Shown: positions 1 to 8,971 of the stretch, in pieces
Layout: each line of letters opens with the position of its first letter
Numbering within the stretch: position 1 is the stretch's first letter
Assembly (NCBI GenBank): GCA_038146865.1
Contig: JAYQSL010000001.1
Coordinates: 316,524-380,523, forward strand
Source of the DNA: GCA-2709075 sp038146865
GTDB lineage: Bacteria > Pseudomonadota > Alphaproteobacteria > MPNO01 > UBA2964
Direction: 5' to 3'
DNA: 64,000 nt
Notes under the pieces: model-generated
What the model saw: only the letters and a program-made list of their open reading frames with translations
Databases searched by the model: none
What the model was told of the DNA's origin: nothing
Program-made: the position numbers and the translations under genes

Positions 1-1356
1 GGCTGGCAAACTGCGCAGGCAGATGGTCATGATCCGGACTCTATTGCTCACGCAATAGATAGTGTTTTACCGGTTGATGCGCCGGCCCTAATAGCCTGCC
101 GCACAACAATCGGTTTCGGTTCCCCCAATAAGGGCGGAACTGCGGGGTCACATGGAGCGCCTCTCGGAGAGGAGGAGATCGCTGCGACAAGAGAGGCGCT
201 AGGCTGGTCATATCCACCATTCGAGATCCCTGAAGATGTCGCTGATATTTGGTCCGAAGCAGGTTCTCGAGGGCACGCTAAACGAGAAGCTTGGGAGGCG
301 CGACTATCGAACTTAGATGATGAGACAGAGACAGAATTTAGGCGAGTCATTTCCGGAGATCTTCCCAAGGCGTGGCGTGATTCTATCTTTGAAATAAAAA
401 AAGCATTCGGACTGGAGAAGCCTGAAAAAGCTACCAGGGAGACTTCAGGACGGGTCATTGAGTCGCTGTTAGAGGCTATACCGGAGATTATTGGTGGATC
501 CGCTGATCTTACCGGATCAAACAATACGCGCGCCCCGAATATGGGGGCAATAAGTGCTAAAGATTTCTCTGGGCGTTACCTGCATTATGGGGTTCGGGAA
601 CAGGGAATGTCAGCTGCTATGAATGGCATGGCTCTTCATGGTGGAATAATTCCATATAGTGGAACTTTTCTTATTTTTAGCGATTATGCACGGCCTGCGA
701 TGCGTCTCTCTGCATTAATGAAGCAGCGTGTGATTTACGTGATGACACACGACTCCATAGGCTTGGGAGAAGATGGCCCAACTCATCAACCGATTGAGCA
801 GCTTGCATCTCTTAGGGCTATGCCAAATTTGTTAGTTATGCGGCCTGCTGACCCAGTCGAAGTTGCAGAATGTTGGGAAATTGCGATACAGGAATCCGAC
901 ACACCCTCGGTGCTTGCCCTGACAAGGCAAAAAGTTCCTTTCCTACGGCAAGATGCCGAACGGGAAAACCTCTGCGCTAAGGGAGCGTATGAAATTTCTC
1001 CGTCTTCAGGGAAACCCGTCGCCGTTTTATTGGCTACCGGATCTGAGGTGTCATTGGCAATTGAGGCGCAGAAGAAGTTATGGGCAGATAAGATAGACGT
1101 TTCTGTTGTGTCAGTTCCCTGTATGGAACTTTTTGAGTCGCAGACCAATGACTACAGAGAGAGTATTTTGGGAAGAGATCTTTTAAAGATAGGCATTGAG
1201 GCAGGGGTTAAGCAGAGCTGGGAGAATTTAATTGGTGCAAATGGGCATTTTATAGGTATGTCTAGTTTCGGGGCCTCCGCGCCTTCCAGTGCTTTATATA
1301 ATCACTTTGGTATTACAGTTGATGCCGTGGTAGATGCGGTTAGGGCTCATATATAA
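1..1356 (+). CDS. tkt: transketolase, 5' end missing
   Basis: The reading frame is open from the first base, so the start lies outside the window; about 451 residues of a usual 650-670 are visible. Transketolase moves two-carbon ketol units between sugar phosphates with thiamine diphosphate, in the pentose phosphate or Calvin pathway. Visible marks are the SHGAPLG loop near the left edge, the start of the pyrimidine-binding domain (GGSADLTGSN), HYGVREQGM with the catalytic Glu, and GEDGPTHQPIEQ. It is followed after 20 bp by gap and then pgk, a gene order common in Alphaproteobacteria. Family assignment is certain; use in a Calvin cycle rather than the pentose phosphate pathway cannot be decided here. 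Confidence 0.97.
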   Translation, partial: GWQTAQADGHDPDSIAHAIDSVLPVDAPALIACRTTIGFGSPNKGGTAGSHGAPLGEEEIAATREALGWSYPPFEIPEDVADIWSEAGSRGHAKREAWEARLSNLDDETETEFRRVISGDLPKAWRDSIFEIKKAFGLEKPEKATRETSGRVIESLLEAIPEIIGGSADLTGSNNTRAPNMGAISAKDFSGRYLHYGVREQGMSAAMNGMALHGGIIPYSGTFLIFSDYARPAMRLSALMKQRVIYVMTHDSIGLGEDGPTHQPIEQLASLRAMPNLLVMRPADPVEVAECWEIAIQESDTPSVLALTRQKVPFLRQDAERENLCAKGAYEISPSSGKPVAVLLATGSEVSLAIEAQKKLWADKIDVSVVSVPCMELFESQTNDYRESILGRDLLKIGIEAGVKQSWENLIGANGHFIGMSSFGASAPSSALYNHFGITVDAVVDAVRAHI

Positions 1357-1376
1357 TTTTTGTTAAGGAGGGATTT

Positions 1377-2387
1377 ATGGCTGTAAAAGTTGCGATTAAT
1401 GGATTTGGCCGGATCGGGCGATTGGTGCTCCGTGCTGCGATGGAGTCTGGTCGTAAAGATATTGACTTTGTAGCCATCAATGACTTGGGCAGTGTTGAGG
1501 CTAATGCCCATTTATTGAGATACGATACAATGCATGGGGTATTTCCATCCAAAGTTAAGGTCACAAAGACCGGTATTGATTGCGGTCGCGGCGTAATCAA
1601 GGTTTTTGCTGAGAGAGATCCAGCTAATTTGCCCTGGGATAAGCTCGATATCGACGTGGTAATGGAATGCACCGGAATTTTTACTAAAAGAGAGCAAGTG
1701 CAATCTCACATTGATGCTGGGGCTAAAAAAGTTTTGATATCGGCTCCAGCAACTGGAGAGGATATTACCGTTGTCTATGGTGTAAATGATAAGAAGTTAA
1801 AAAAGTCTCACAAAGTAGTGTCAAATGCCTCTTGCACCACTAACTGTCTGGCGCCGGTTGCTGCCGTCCTTAATAAAGCGATCGGAATTCAGCAAGGATA
1901 TATGACAACTGTCCATGCCTATACGGGCGATCAAAGCTTACAGGACACCTTGCATAGTGATCTACGGCGAGCCCGAGCAGCAAGTTATTCAATGATACCT
2001 ACAGGCACTGGCGCCGCTAAAGCAGTGGGTCTTGTTTTGCCTGAACTGAACGGTAAGTTAGACGGGACCGCGATCAGGGTGCCAACCGCCAACGTGTCCA
2101 TCGTTGATTTGAAATTTACTTCAAAACGCAAAACCACTGCGGAAGAGATAAATGCTGCAATAGCTAAGGCCGCTAAAAGCGGGCCGCTGAAAGATGTCTT
2201 GACGGTCAACAATGAGCCCCTGGTTTCGAGTGATTTCAATCACAATCCGTCGAGCTCAATTTTTGATGCCACTCAGACTCAGGTGGTTGAAGGCAAACTT
2301 TGTCGGATTGCTTCATGGTACGATAATGAGTGGGGCTTCTCCAATCGGATGAGTGATACCGCAGTTGCTATGGGAAAGCTCGGGTGA
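1377..2387 (+). CDS. gap: glyceraldehyde-3-phosphate dehydrogenase, type I
   Basis: 336 residues, full family length. It oxidises glyceraldehyde 3-phosphate to 1,3-bisphosphoglycerate with NAD(P)+ in the cytosol. The N-terminal Rossmann motif GFGRIGR is at residues 9-15 and the catalytic SNASCTTNC has its nucleophile at Cys153. A strong ribosome binding site, AAGGAGG, stands just upstream of the ATG. The gene sits between tkt and pgk and probably shares their transcript. Asp36 in the NDLG segment at the end of the second strand resembles NAD-using forms, but coenzyme choice is an inference. Nothing odd in length or motifs. Confidence 0.98.
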   Translation: MAVKVAINGFGRIGRLVLRAAMESGRKDIDFVAINDLGSVEANAHLLRYDTMHGVFPSKVKVTKTGIDCGRGVIKVFAERDPANLPWDKLDIDVVMECTGIFTKREQVQSHIDAGAKKVLISAPATGEDITVVYGVNDKKLKKSHKVVSNASCTTNCLAPVAAVLNKAIGIQQGYMTTVHAYTGDQSLQDTLHSDLRRARAASYSMIPTGTGAAKAVGLVLPELNGKLDGTAIRVPTANVSIVDLKFTSKRKTTAEEINAAIAKAAKSGPLKDVLTVNNEPLVSSDFNHNPSSSIFDATQTQVVEGKLCRIASWYDNEWGFSNRMSDTAVAMGKLG

Positions 2388-2406
2388 TTTAGGAAATAAT
2401 TTTTTG

Positions 2407-3612
2407 ATGACATACCATACGCTTGATAGCCTGCCATTACTCCAAAGCAGGCAAGAGGGTTTGCGGGTTCTGCTTAGAGTTGATCTGAATGTACCTGTTC
2501 GCGATGGAAAAGTGACCGACTCTACACGAATTGAACGATTGGTCCCGACAATCAAAGAACTTACAAATATGGGGTGCAAAGTAGTTTTGCTCTCGCACTT
2601 TGGTCGGCCTAATGGAGTGTTCAGAGAGGAAATGTCGCTTGAACCCTTAGTGTCGGCCATCTCAAATAAATTGAATAGTGAGTTAACTTTCGCAAAGGAT
2701 TGTATCGGGCGAGATACGTTAAATGCAGTTAATTCGCTCGCACCTGGAGATATAATTCTACTTGAAAATCTACGTTTCCATTCTGGGGAGGAGTCCAATG
2801 ACCAGGATTTTGTGAGGGCTCTTGCTGATTTGGGCGATCTTTTTGTGAATGATGCTTTCTCTGCAGCGCATAGGGCGCATGCTTCCACGGCTGGCCTTGC
2901 GCGATGTCTGCCCTCGGCTGCGGGAAGGCTAATGCAGGCTGAGCTCGAGGCGCTAGATGCTGCGTTGGGTAACCCGTTGAGACCTGTCGCTGCCATTGTT
3001 GGTGGCGCTAAAGTTTCCACCAAACTGGACCTGCTAACGAATCTTGTTAAAAAAGTCGATCGTCTGGCGATTGGTGGAGCTATGGCTAATACATTTTTGT
3101 ACGCACTAGGGACCGATATCGGAGCCTCTTTGTGTGAGAAAGAGTTGGCCGATACCGCTCGGTTAGTTTTGGCTGCAGCGGATGAGGCTGGGTCCGAAAT
3201 TATTCTGCCTTCTGATGTTGTGATTGCATCAGAATTTAAAGAGGGTGCCCAATGCCAGACTGTTAAAATAGCCGCGGTACCTGAGGATATGATGATCCTA
3301 GATATTGGCGAAGCTTCGGCCATAGCATTGTCGGAAAGCCTAAAAGAATGCAGAACGTTACTTTGGAATGGGCCGATGGGGGCATTTGAAATATCGCCCT
3401 TTGATAAGGGGACCAATATGGTCGCAAGGGCTGCTGCCAAACTGACACAATCTAACGATCTGTTAACAATCGCTGGAGGTGGTGACACTGTCGCAGCGTT
3501 ATCTGCTGCGGGGGCCGTAAGTGATTTTTCCTATGTTTCTACAGCAGGTGGAGCATTCTTGGAATGGTTAGAAGGACGAGAGCTGCCGGGAGTTGTCGCT
3601 CTCAATTGCTGA
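2407..3612 (+). CDS. pgk: phosphoglycerate kinase
   Basis: About 401 residues from the ATG at 2407, which follows an AGGAA ribosome binding site. An in-frame codon at 2353 would add 18 residues overlapping gap and is unlikely. The enzyme transfers phosphate between 1,3-bisphosphoglycerate and ADP. Marks are LLRVDLNVP near the N-terminus, the substrate-binding LLSHFGRP, GGAKVSTKLDLL, and the C-terminal nucleotide loop TIAGGGDTVAAL. Its last 45 bases overlap, tail to tail, the end of the gene on the opposite strand. A fructose-bisphosphate aldolase gene, often next in alphaproteobacteria, is absent here. Confidence 0.97.
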   Translation: MTYHTLDSLPLLQSRQEGLRVLLRVDLNVPVRDGKVTDSTRIERLVPTIKELTNMGCKVVLLSHFGRPNGVFREEMSLEPLVSAISNKLNSELTFAKDCIGRDTLNAVNSLAPGDIILLENLRFHSGEESNDQDFVRALADLGDLFVNDAFSAAHRAHASTAGLARCLPSAAGRLMQAELEALDAALGNPLRPVAAIVGGAKVSTKLDLLTNLVKKVDRLAIGGAMANTFLYALGTDIGASLCEKELADTARLVLAAADEAGSEIILPSDVVIASEFKEGAQCQTVKIAAVPEDMMILDIGEASAIALSESLKECRTLLWNGPMGAFEISPFDKGTNMVARAAAKLTQSNDLLTIAGGGDTVAALSAAGAVSDFSYVSTAGGAFLEWLEGRELPGVVALNC

Positions 3613-4356
3613 GCGTTTGGGCTTTTTACCGAGGCGATGTTGGCGACGGCTTATAAAATTTTCGATCTGAGCGGGGGTCATCGGTTCTCGAAACATCTCG
3701 TTCCTCATCCACACCCGTTGTAAGCTAACATCAATTACTGCATCTTTCATTTTTGCGAGGGACTGTTTATTTGAAATTAATTTGGAAGCGATTTCGGCCT
3801 GCTCTAAGTAATGATCTTTTTCATCTTTCCAAATAACATTCATAGCCTTCGCTGTCATTTCTTTGATTTTATCTCCTTTGAGGTTCTTGCCTACTCGGAA
3901 CAAGGCTGTTCCGCCTCCTTCCGTGAAACCAACGGCAGCTTTTCCAATTGCCCCTCCGCGCCGGACATATCTTCGTCGGAGGTCGCCTAATTTTTTTTCT
4001 TCGGGCAGTTGTTTTAGGTCTCTCTTAGAGAGCTTGCGCCCTTGAACCATTTCAAGAATGTCGGCCAAAAGGACAAAGTGGCTATATTCCGATACTAGCT
4101 GTTCTAGGAGGAATAGGTAATCATGCCTATCGATTGTCTTTCCTACTTTGGGATACATGTCGACGGCCTTTGATAGCTCACGGTGCAGACCATTAAAAAA
4201 TCCATCCACCGGATTAAGTTCTTTCCATAGTTGGGCCCGGAGATAAAAGGCGTGATCCTCTTTTTGAGCTGTTTTGAAGAAGCGGCGAGCTATTTCCGCC
4301 TCTGCATCCCAATAAGGCTGTGCGGTATTTATTAAGTCTTGTTTTACGCTAACCAA
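3568..4356 (-). CDS. ferritin-like diiron protein of unknown function
   Basis: 262 residues, mainly predicted helix, with no annotated family that I recognise. It carries the ligand spacing of ferritin-like diiron four-helix bundles: a Glu in the first helix (Glu19 or Glu21), Glu90-x-x-His93, Glu146, and Glu179-x-x-His182. A basic, Gly-rich stretch lies around residues 126-160 and the C-terminal 30 residues are basic and probably disordered. The likely start is TTG at 4356, preceded by GAGGG at good spacing. It is divergent from the flavoprotein at 4475 and overlaps the end of pgk tail to tail. Oxidation, oxygen activation or iron handling are possible roles; substrate unknown. Confidence 0.7.
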   Translation of the reverse strand: MVSVKQDLINTAQPYWDAEAEIARRFFKTAQKEDHAFYLRAQLWKELNPVDGFFNGLHRELSKAVDMYPKVGKTIDRHDYLFLLEQLVSEYSHFVLLADILEMVQGRKLSKRDLKQLPEEKKLGDLRRRYVRRGGAIGKAAVGFTEGGGTALFRVGKNLKGDKIKEMTAKAMNVIWKDEKDHYLEQAEIASKLISNKQSLAKMKDAVIDVSLQRVWMRNEMFREPMTPAQIENFISRRQHRLGKKPKRSAIESDNSRQLSSF

Positions 4357-4474
4357 TGCTTTCCCTCGCTATTCTCGATGCTAATTCTTAGATTTTAGAA
4401 AGACGATTTGCAACTGCTGGCACAATGAGCAGCCATAAGATAGATTGCGAAAAAATATTTATTGAGTATTGGGT

Positions 4475-6199
4475 ATGTTACGACTTTCGACGGACGTTTT
4501 TGTAATTGGAGCTGGCGGTGCTGGCATGTATGCCGCAGTTTCCGCTGCACGGTCTGGGGCGGAAGTTATCTTAGCGGACAAAAGCCTTATAAGCCGGGGC
4601 GGCGCTACCATCATGGCTCAAATGACTGTCGCTGCGGCCGTGGGGCACCGCGAGGCAGATCATTGGACTCATCATCTTGCAGATACGCTAGAGGCAGGAC
4701 ATGGGCTGTGTAATGAGAGGCTTGCCAGAGTTCTCTGTGAGGAAGCTCCAAAGAGAATAATGGAGATGGAAGAGTGGAAAGTCGGATGGGCCCGTGACGA
4801 AACTGGACGCATGGCTCAGGTGATGGCGCCCGGGCACCAAGTGCATAGATGTGTATACGCCGATTTTCTCAACACTGGTCCTGCGGTAGCACGGGCTTTG
4901 CGCGGGGAAGTTGCTCAAAGAGATGGGATTACACGAGCAAGCGGGCTAAACGTCCTAGACATTGTAGTTCGGGACGGCTCTGCGATAGGCGCTGTGGCTT
5001 TAGACGTAGAGAGTGGCGAGACAGTTCTAATAAGCGCGGGAGCGGTAGTTATTGCGGCCGGTGGTTTAACCCGGCTCTATCGTCGTAATAGTGCATCTGT
5101 AAACATGGCAGGTGAGTCTTATGCAATGGCACTGCGTGCTGGAGCTGAGCTAGTAGATATGGAATTTGTCCAGTTTTTTCCGATAGGGCACCTCGCACCT
5201 CGGATGGTCGGGATGGATCCTATCATGTGGGATCCCTTTCGATACAAGCTGGGTGGGCGTTTGTTAAACGGAAATTTTGACGAATTTATCCACAACTATG
5301 GTGGGTCAGATGAGGGCGTGTATACCGCACGGAGGGACCTTGCCTCCTATGCGATCTATAAAGAAAAAGAGGCAGGTCGTGCGTCGCCGCATGGAGGGGC
5401 ATGGCTCAGCTTTGAGCATATTCCTGAGGCAACTCTGAAAGATAGCTTCGGCCCGGTAATCGGGAGATTGGCTAAAAATAACATCGACTTAACGAAACAG
5501 GCTATCGAAGTATCTCCTATAGCTCACTATCATATGGGTGGAATTAAGGTTGATGAAGAGATGGCTACTTGCGTGCCGGGCCTATTTGGAGCGGGAGAAG
5601 CAGTAGGTGGGGCTAACGGAGCTACTCGATTATCTGGAAATGCTATTACGGAAGCCTTTGTTTTTGGAGAACGCGCGGGGAAATTTGCTGCGGCCGCGGC
5701 GAAAGGAGCAAGGCGCGGTGTAGTTGAAGAGAGAGATGCAAATGCGCTCGTAGAAGAAGTTCGGGGTCAACTTAAGAGTAATCTTGATGCCTCAGGCGGA
5801 GCGGCATCTGTATTTGAAGAACTCCAAGGCGTTATGGAAGATCATATTGGCTTAATCCGAAATGGCAAAAATATGCGTTTAGGGCTCGATAGAATTCGGG
5901 ACATGATCGCGAATGACCTCTGCCAAATAAACGTCTCGGACAAAGGTCCATTCAACCAGTCTATGCAAGATTGGCTTGAACTCAGAAATGCTTTGCAATG
6001 TGCAGAAGCAGTGGCCCTTGCAGCGTTAAATCGGCCCGAGAGCCGGGGCGCTCATCAACGCGAGGATATCCCAGAGGCAAAGCCAGAGTTAGAAAAAAAT
6101 CAAGTTTTGAAATTGCGTGGGGGCGATTTGGAGATTGAATGGGCCGACGTAATTCGGTCAGATTGGGTCTTAGAAGATAAGGTGCTTGCGACGATATGA
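4475..6199 (+). CDS. fumarate reductase/succinate dehydrogenase-type flavoprotein
   Basis: 574 residues from ATG 4475 (a TTG at 4469 is also in frame). The N-terminal FAD dinucleotide fold shows VIGAGGAGMYAA; GAGEAVGGANGATRLSGN matches the capping and FAD region of SdhA/FrdA proteins, and HYHMGG matches their conserved active-site HYNMGG. The His that binds FAD covalently in SdhA is absent (SRGGATIMA in its place), so FAD is probably non-covalent. The stop codon overlaps the start of the small 2Fe-2S gene by four bases (ATGA), implying a two-subunit enzyme. There is no membrane anchor gene. It is distinct from the true sdhA at 25064. Substrate unknown; a soluble oxidoreductase acting on a dicarboxylate-like compound is inferred. 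Confidence 0.85.
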   Translation: MLRLSTDVFVIGAGGAGMYAAVSAARSGAEVILADKSLISRGGATIMAQMTVAAAVGHREADHWTHHLADTLEAGHGLCNERLARVLCEEAPKRIMEMEEWKVGWARDETGRMAQVMAPGHQVHRCVYADFLNTGPAVARALRGEVAQRDGITRASGLNVLDIVVRDGSAIGAVALDVESGETVLISAGAVVIAAGGLTRLYRRNSASVNMAGESYAMALRAGAELVDMEFVQFFPIGHLAPRMVGMDPIMWDPFRYKLGGRLLNGNFDEFIHNYGGSDEGVYTARRDLASYAIYKEKEAGRASPHGGAWLSFEHIPEATLKDSFGPVIGRLAKNNIDLTKQAIEVSPIAHYHMGGIKVDEEMATCVPGLFGAGEAVGGANGATRLSGNAITEAFVFGERAGKFAAAAAKGARRGVVEERDANALVEEVRGQLKSNLDASGGAASVFEELQGVMEDHIGLIRNGKNMRLGLDRIRDMIANDLCQINVSDKGPFNQSMQDWLELRNALQCAEAVALAALNRPESRGAHQREDIPEAKPELEKNQVLKLRGGDLEIEWADVIRSDWVLEDKVLATI

Positions 6200-6543
6200 A
6201 TGAAAAAAAGACAACATCAGTTAGCATCGTTCGTGGATGCGCAGATGAAAAGCCCTATGAAGAAAATTTTGAAGTGCCTTTTGAGGATGGAGCATCGGTT
6301 CTGGATGCTTTGACCTGGATCCGAAGTCACAAAGACTCTTCTCTCGCTTTTCGGTATAGCTGTGTGAGCGCCAATGCTTGCAAAGAATGCATGGTTTTGG
6401 TTAACGATAAAGTTGACTACGCTTGCACGGCGCGCCTTGATCCGAACGGGGTAAAGGTAGGACCGCTTAAAAATAAAAGACTAATTCGTGATCTTGTTAC
6501 TGATATCGTTCCTCCAAAAGAACGAATTTTTGATCCGAATTAG
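6196..6543 (+). CDS. small 2Fe-2S protein, SdhB N-domain-like
   Basis: 115 residues, matching only the N-terminal 2Fe-2S half of SdhB/FrdB; the second domain with the 4Fe-4S and 3Fe-4S clusters is missing. Four cysteines lie at residues 56, 62, 65 and 77, giving C-x5-C-x2-C-x11-C. True SdhB in this window has C-x4-C-x2-C-x11-C, so the cluster loop here is one residue longer. The C-terminus KRLIRDLVTDI resembles the SdhB segment HMPVIKDLVPD. Its ATG overlaps the flavoprotein stop, so it probably passes electrons to or from that subunit. It ends 13 bp from the convergent molybdenum hydroxylase gene. Confidence 0.83.
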   Translation: MNEKKTTSVSIVRGCADEKPYEENFEVPFEDGASVLDALTWIRSHKDSSLAFRYSCVSANACKECMVLVNDKVDYACTARLDPNGVKVGPLKNKRLIRDLVTDIVPPKERIFDPN

Positions 6544-6556
6544 AGAGATAAAAATA

Positions 6557-8890
6557 TTATGCAGCTTTGGAATGCGAAATCAGCTCGATTATCCTTTGGG
6601 GTGTAATTGGGGCTTGATTTATCCGAACTCCAAGGGGTTCCAGAGCATTCTCCACAGCTGAGGCGACGGCAGCCGCTACAGGTACAGTTGACCCCTCCCC
6701 TACACCCTTTACGCCCAGTGGATTAAGAGGTGACGGACTCTCTAAAAATTCAACTTTGAATCCGGGCATTTCGGGCGCTGTGGGAAGGAGATATTCGCCG
6801 AAGTTTGTTGTTAATGGTTGGGCTTCATCATCATAAGCCATCCATTCGAAGAGCGCATTGCCTATACCGTGCGCAGCGCCTCCTTGTATCTGCCCCTCGA
6901 CCACCATCGGATTCATCAGGTTGCCGGAGTCATGAACAATCACATAGCGCTCAAACTTTACGGCGCCGGTTTCAATATCAACCTCTACTTCACAGCAGTG
7001 GGCGCTGTAGCAATAGGCCAAAGGGTCTGTGAGGAAGCGTTGCGTTGATTCCATTCCTGGATCCACACCGCCTGGAAGAACATAGCCGGGCGTCCCCGCA
7101 ACTGCATTTGCCACCTTTCCTAGAGGTAACCGGATATCGGTGCCGCGGACGACGATTTCACCGCTTTCAATTTCAAGATCTTGTTCTGATGCTTCAAGTA
7201 ATTGAGCGGCTACAGTTAGCACTTTTTTTCGGACTTCTTGGGCAGCAATATGTGCTGAAGATCCTGCGGTAATGGCCTGACGACTCCCAAAACCGCCCAT
7301 ACCCATCGGTATTGATTGGGTGTCTCCAGCAATTACTTCAATATTGTTTAGATCCCCCCCAAGATGTTCTGCCACAATTTGCGCCATCATGGTGTGTGTA
7401 CTTTGCCCCATCGGGGCGGCCCCCGTATAAACTGAAATTTTACCAGAGGTCCCGACCCGGACTGTAGCCATTTCAAAGGGGCCTCGACCTGTTCCTTTGA
7501 CGCCGAGAGACATTCCAATGCCGATATGCCGGCCCTTTGATCTCGCTGTTTCCTGGCGTTCCTTAAAATTTGAGTACTCGCAGGCATCCAGAGCCATATT
7601 CATCGCCTTAGGAAAATCGCCCGAATCGTACTCTATATTAACGCCAGCTCTTGTTTTTAGCGGCTTTTTGTAGGGCATTTCTTCGCCTTTAATCATGTTT
7701 TTCAGCCGTAAATCTGCCCTATCGATTCCCATCTCTTTGGCGGCTCGGTCGACTAGCCTTTCCATTACGTATGTACCTTGGGGGTGGCTGGCGCCCCTTA
7801 CCGGCGCACAGGGAACCTTGTTTGTGAATACCAAAGATTGCTGCATTCGATAATTTGGCACTTTATAAGGGCCTGGGATTGTCGCCGCGGCATTGTAGGG
7901 CAGAGTGATGCCTTGTGCTGTGTAGGCACCATGATCATGGATAAGGTGTCCGCGCACTCCGAGGATCATTCCCTCTTGGTCTAGTGCGATTTCGGCTTTC
8001 CAATATTGATCTCGTTCTTGGACCGCTGCAACAAAATGCTCGCGTCTATCTTCTGCCCACTTGACTGCCCGCCCGCATAATTTTGAGGCTAAAGCCACTA
8101 CCAATTCCTCGGAATAGAACAGAAATTTCGGCCCAAATCCACCTCCAACGTCGGGTGTAATAACTCGTACTTGGTTCTCATTAAGTCCCAGAACCTTGAC
8201 GATATAGCTGTGCGCTAGATTTGGCATTTGTGTCGAGGACCAAAGAGTAATTGTGTCTGATACGGGATCGTATCGCCCAACAGCGCCCCGACATTCAATT
8301 GGATGTGCAGTGCCCCGATGTTGCCATATCTCTTCGGAGAAGCTGAAGGGGGCAGTCTCAAAAATTTTGTCGACTTCCCCATACTCCTGGACCATCTCCA
8401 TCATCAAATTGCTGGTGGCATCGCGATATGCGGTGGGCGCACCATTTTCGAGGGCGGCTTTGCAATCTCCTGCTGCGGGGAGCGGTTCCCATTCTGTTTC
8501 AACCAATGCCGCGGCGTCTTCCGCGACATGGCGCGTTTCGGCTAAAACAATCGCCACACATTCGCCTGAATACATTGCCTCATCCTTAACTAGGACGGCA
8601 GGTCCAGCATTTTCAGCATTGGGGACACCGGAGGGGAATTCAACCGGGAGCTTATCTTGCACCATATGCGGTCGTATATCGGTAAAGTCGTAAACAGCAA
8701 GTACCCCCTCTATCTCTAGAGCAGCTGATTTGTCTATAGATTTTAAAATTGCGTGTGGGTAAGGACTGCGAACAAAAGCAGCATGAGCCATCTGAGGAAG
8801 TCTAATATCATCGGTGTATCTACCATGACCTCTCAGTAGATTTGGATCTTCGAGGCGGGCGATACGCTGACCCAAGACTTTCCCATCCAT
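6557..8890 (-). CDS. xanthine dehydrogenase family molybdopterin-binding subunit (orphan)
   Basis: 777 residues, usual length for the large subunit of CO dehydrogenase, xanthine dehydrogenase and related hydroxylases. The N-terminal domain begins GQRIARLEDPNLLRGHGRYT; DVGGGFGPK (about residues 246-254) and the C-terminal GVGEGSTVPV, with the catalytic Glu, are present. The active-site loop reads APVRGASHPQGTY (about residue 362), not the AYRCSFR of form I CO dehydrogenase nor the AYRGAGR of form II. No 2Fe-2S (CoxS) or FAD (CoxM) subunit gene lies nearby, which is unusual. An AAGGGG ribosome binding site precedes the ATG. Substrate unknown; CO oxidation is unlikely. Confidence 0.88.
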   Translation of the reverse strand: MDGKVLGQRIARLEDPNLLRGHGRYTDDIRLPQMAHAAFVRSPYPHAILKSIDKSAALEIEGVLAVYDFTDIRPHMVQDKLPVEFPSGVPNAENAGPAVLVKDEAMYSGECVAIVLAETRHVAEDAAALVETEWEPLPAAGDCKAALENGAPTAYRDATSNLMMEMVQEYGEVDKIFETAPFSFSEEIWQHRGTAHPIECRGAVGRYDPVSDTITLWSSTQMPNLAHSYIVKVLGLNENQVRVITPDVGGGFGPKFLFYSEELVVALASKLCGRAVKWAEDRREHFVAAVQERDQYWKAEIALDQEGMILGVRGHLIHDHGAYTAQGITLPYNAAATIPGPYKVPNYRMQQSLVFTNKVPCAPVRGASHPQGTYVMERLVDRAAKEMGIDRADLRLKNMIKGEEMPYKKPLKTRAGVNIEYDSGDFPKAMNMALDACEYSNFKERQETARSKGRHIGIGMSLGVKGTGRGPFEMATVRVGTSGKISVYTGAAPMGQSTHTMMAQIVAEHLGGDLNNIEVIAGDTQSIPMGMGGFGSRQAITAGSSAHIAAQEVRKKVLTVAAQLLEASEQDLEIESGEIVVRGTDIRLPLGKVANAVAGTPGYVLPGGVDPGMESTQRFLTDPLAYCYSAHCCEVEVDIETGAVKFERYVIVHDSGNLMNPMVVEGQIQGGAAHGIGNALFEWMAYDDEAQPLTTNFGEYLLPTAPEMPGFKVEFLESPSPLNPLGVKGVGEGSTVPVAAAVASAVENALEPLGVRINQAPITPQRIIELISHSKAA

Positions 8891-8971
8891 TTTTTATTCC
8901 CCTTTTCGTTGTTGTTTACAATAACCATGGGGTAGCAGCCCGGCAAATCAAGGCAGTTGGTTTGTTAGAAA

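Noticed and set aside
2313..3488. 391-residue open frame on the minus strand across pgk
   Set aside because: It is fully antisense to a well-conserved pgk, has low-complexity Ser-rich composition and no ribosome binding site.
4415..4440. TGGCAC as a sigma-54 -24 element before the flavoprotein gene
   Set aside because: The matching TTGC element at -12 is absent at the fixed spacing.
8253..8693. 146-residue open frame on the plus strand
   Set aside because: Antisense to the molybdenum hydroxylase gene, which shows clear motifs; a shadow frame.
6557..8890. Naming the molybdenum hydroxylase CO dehydrogenase (coxL)
   Set aside because: The active-site loop lacks the Cys-Ser-Phe-Arg of true CO dehydrogenase and the partner subunits are missing.
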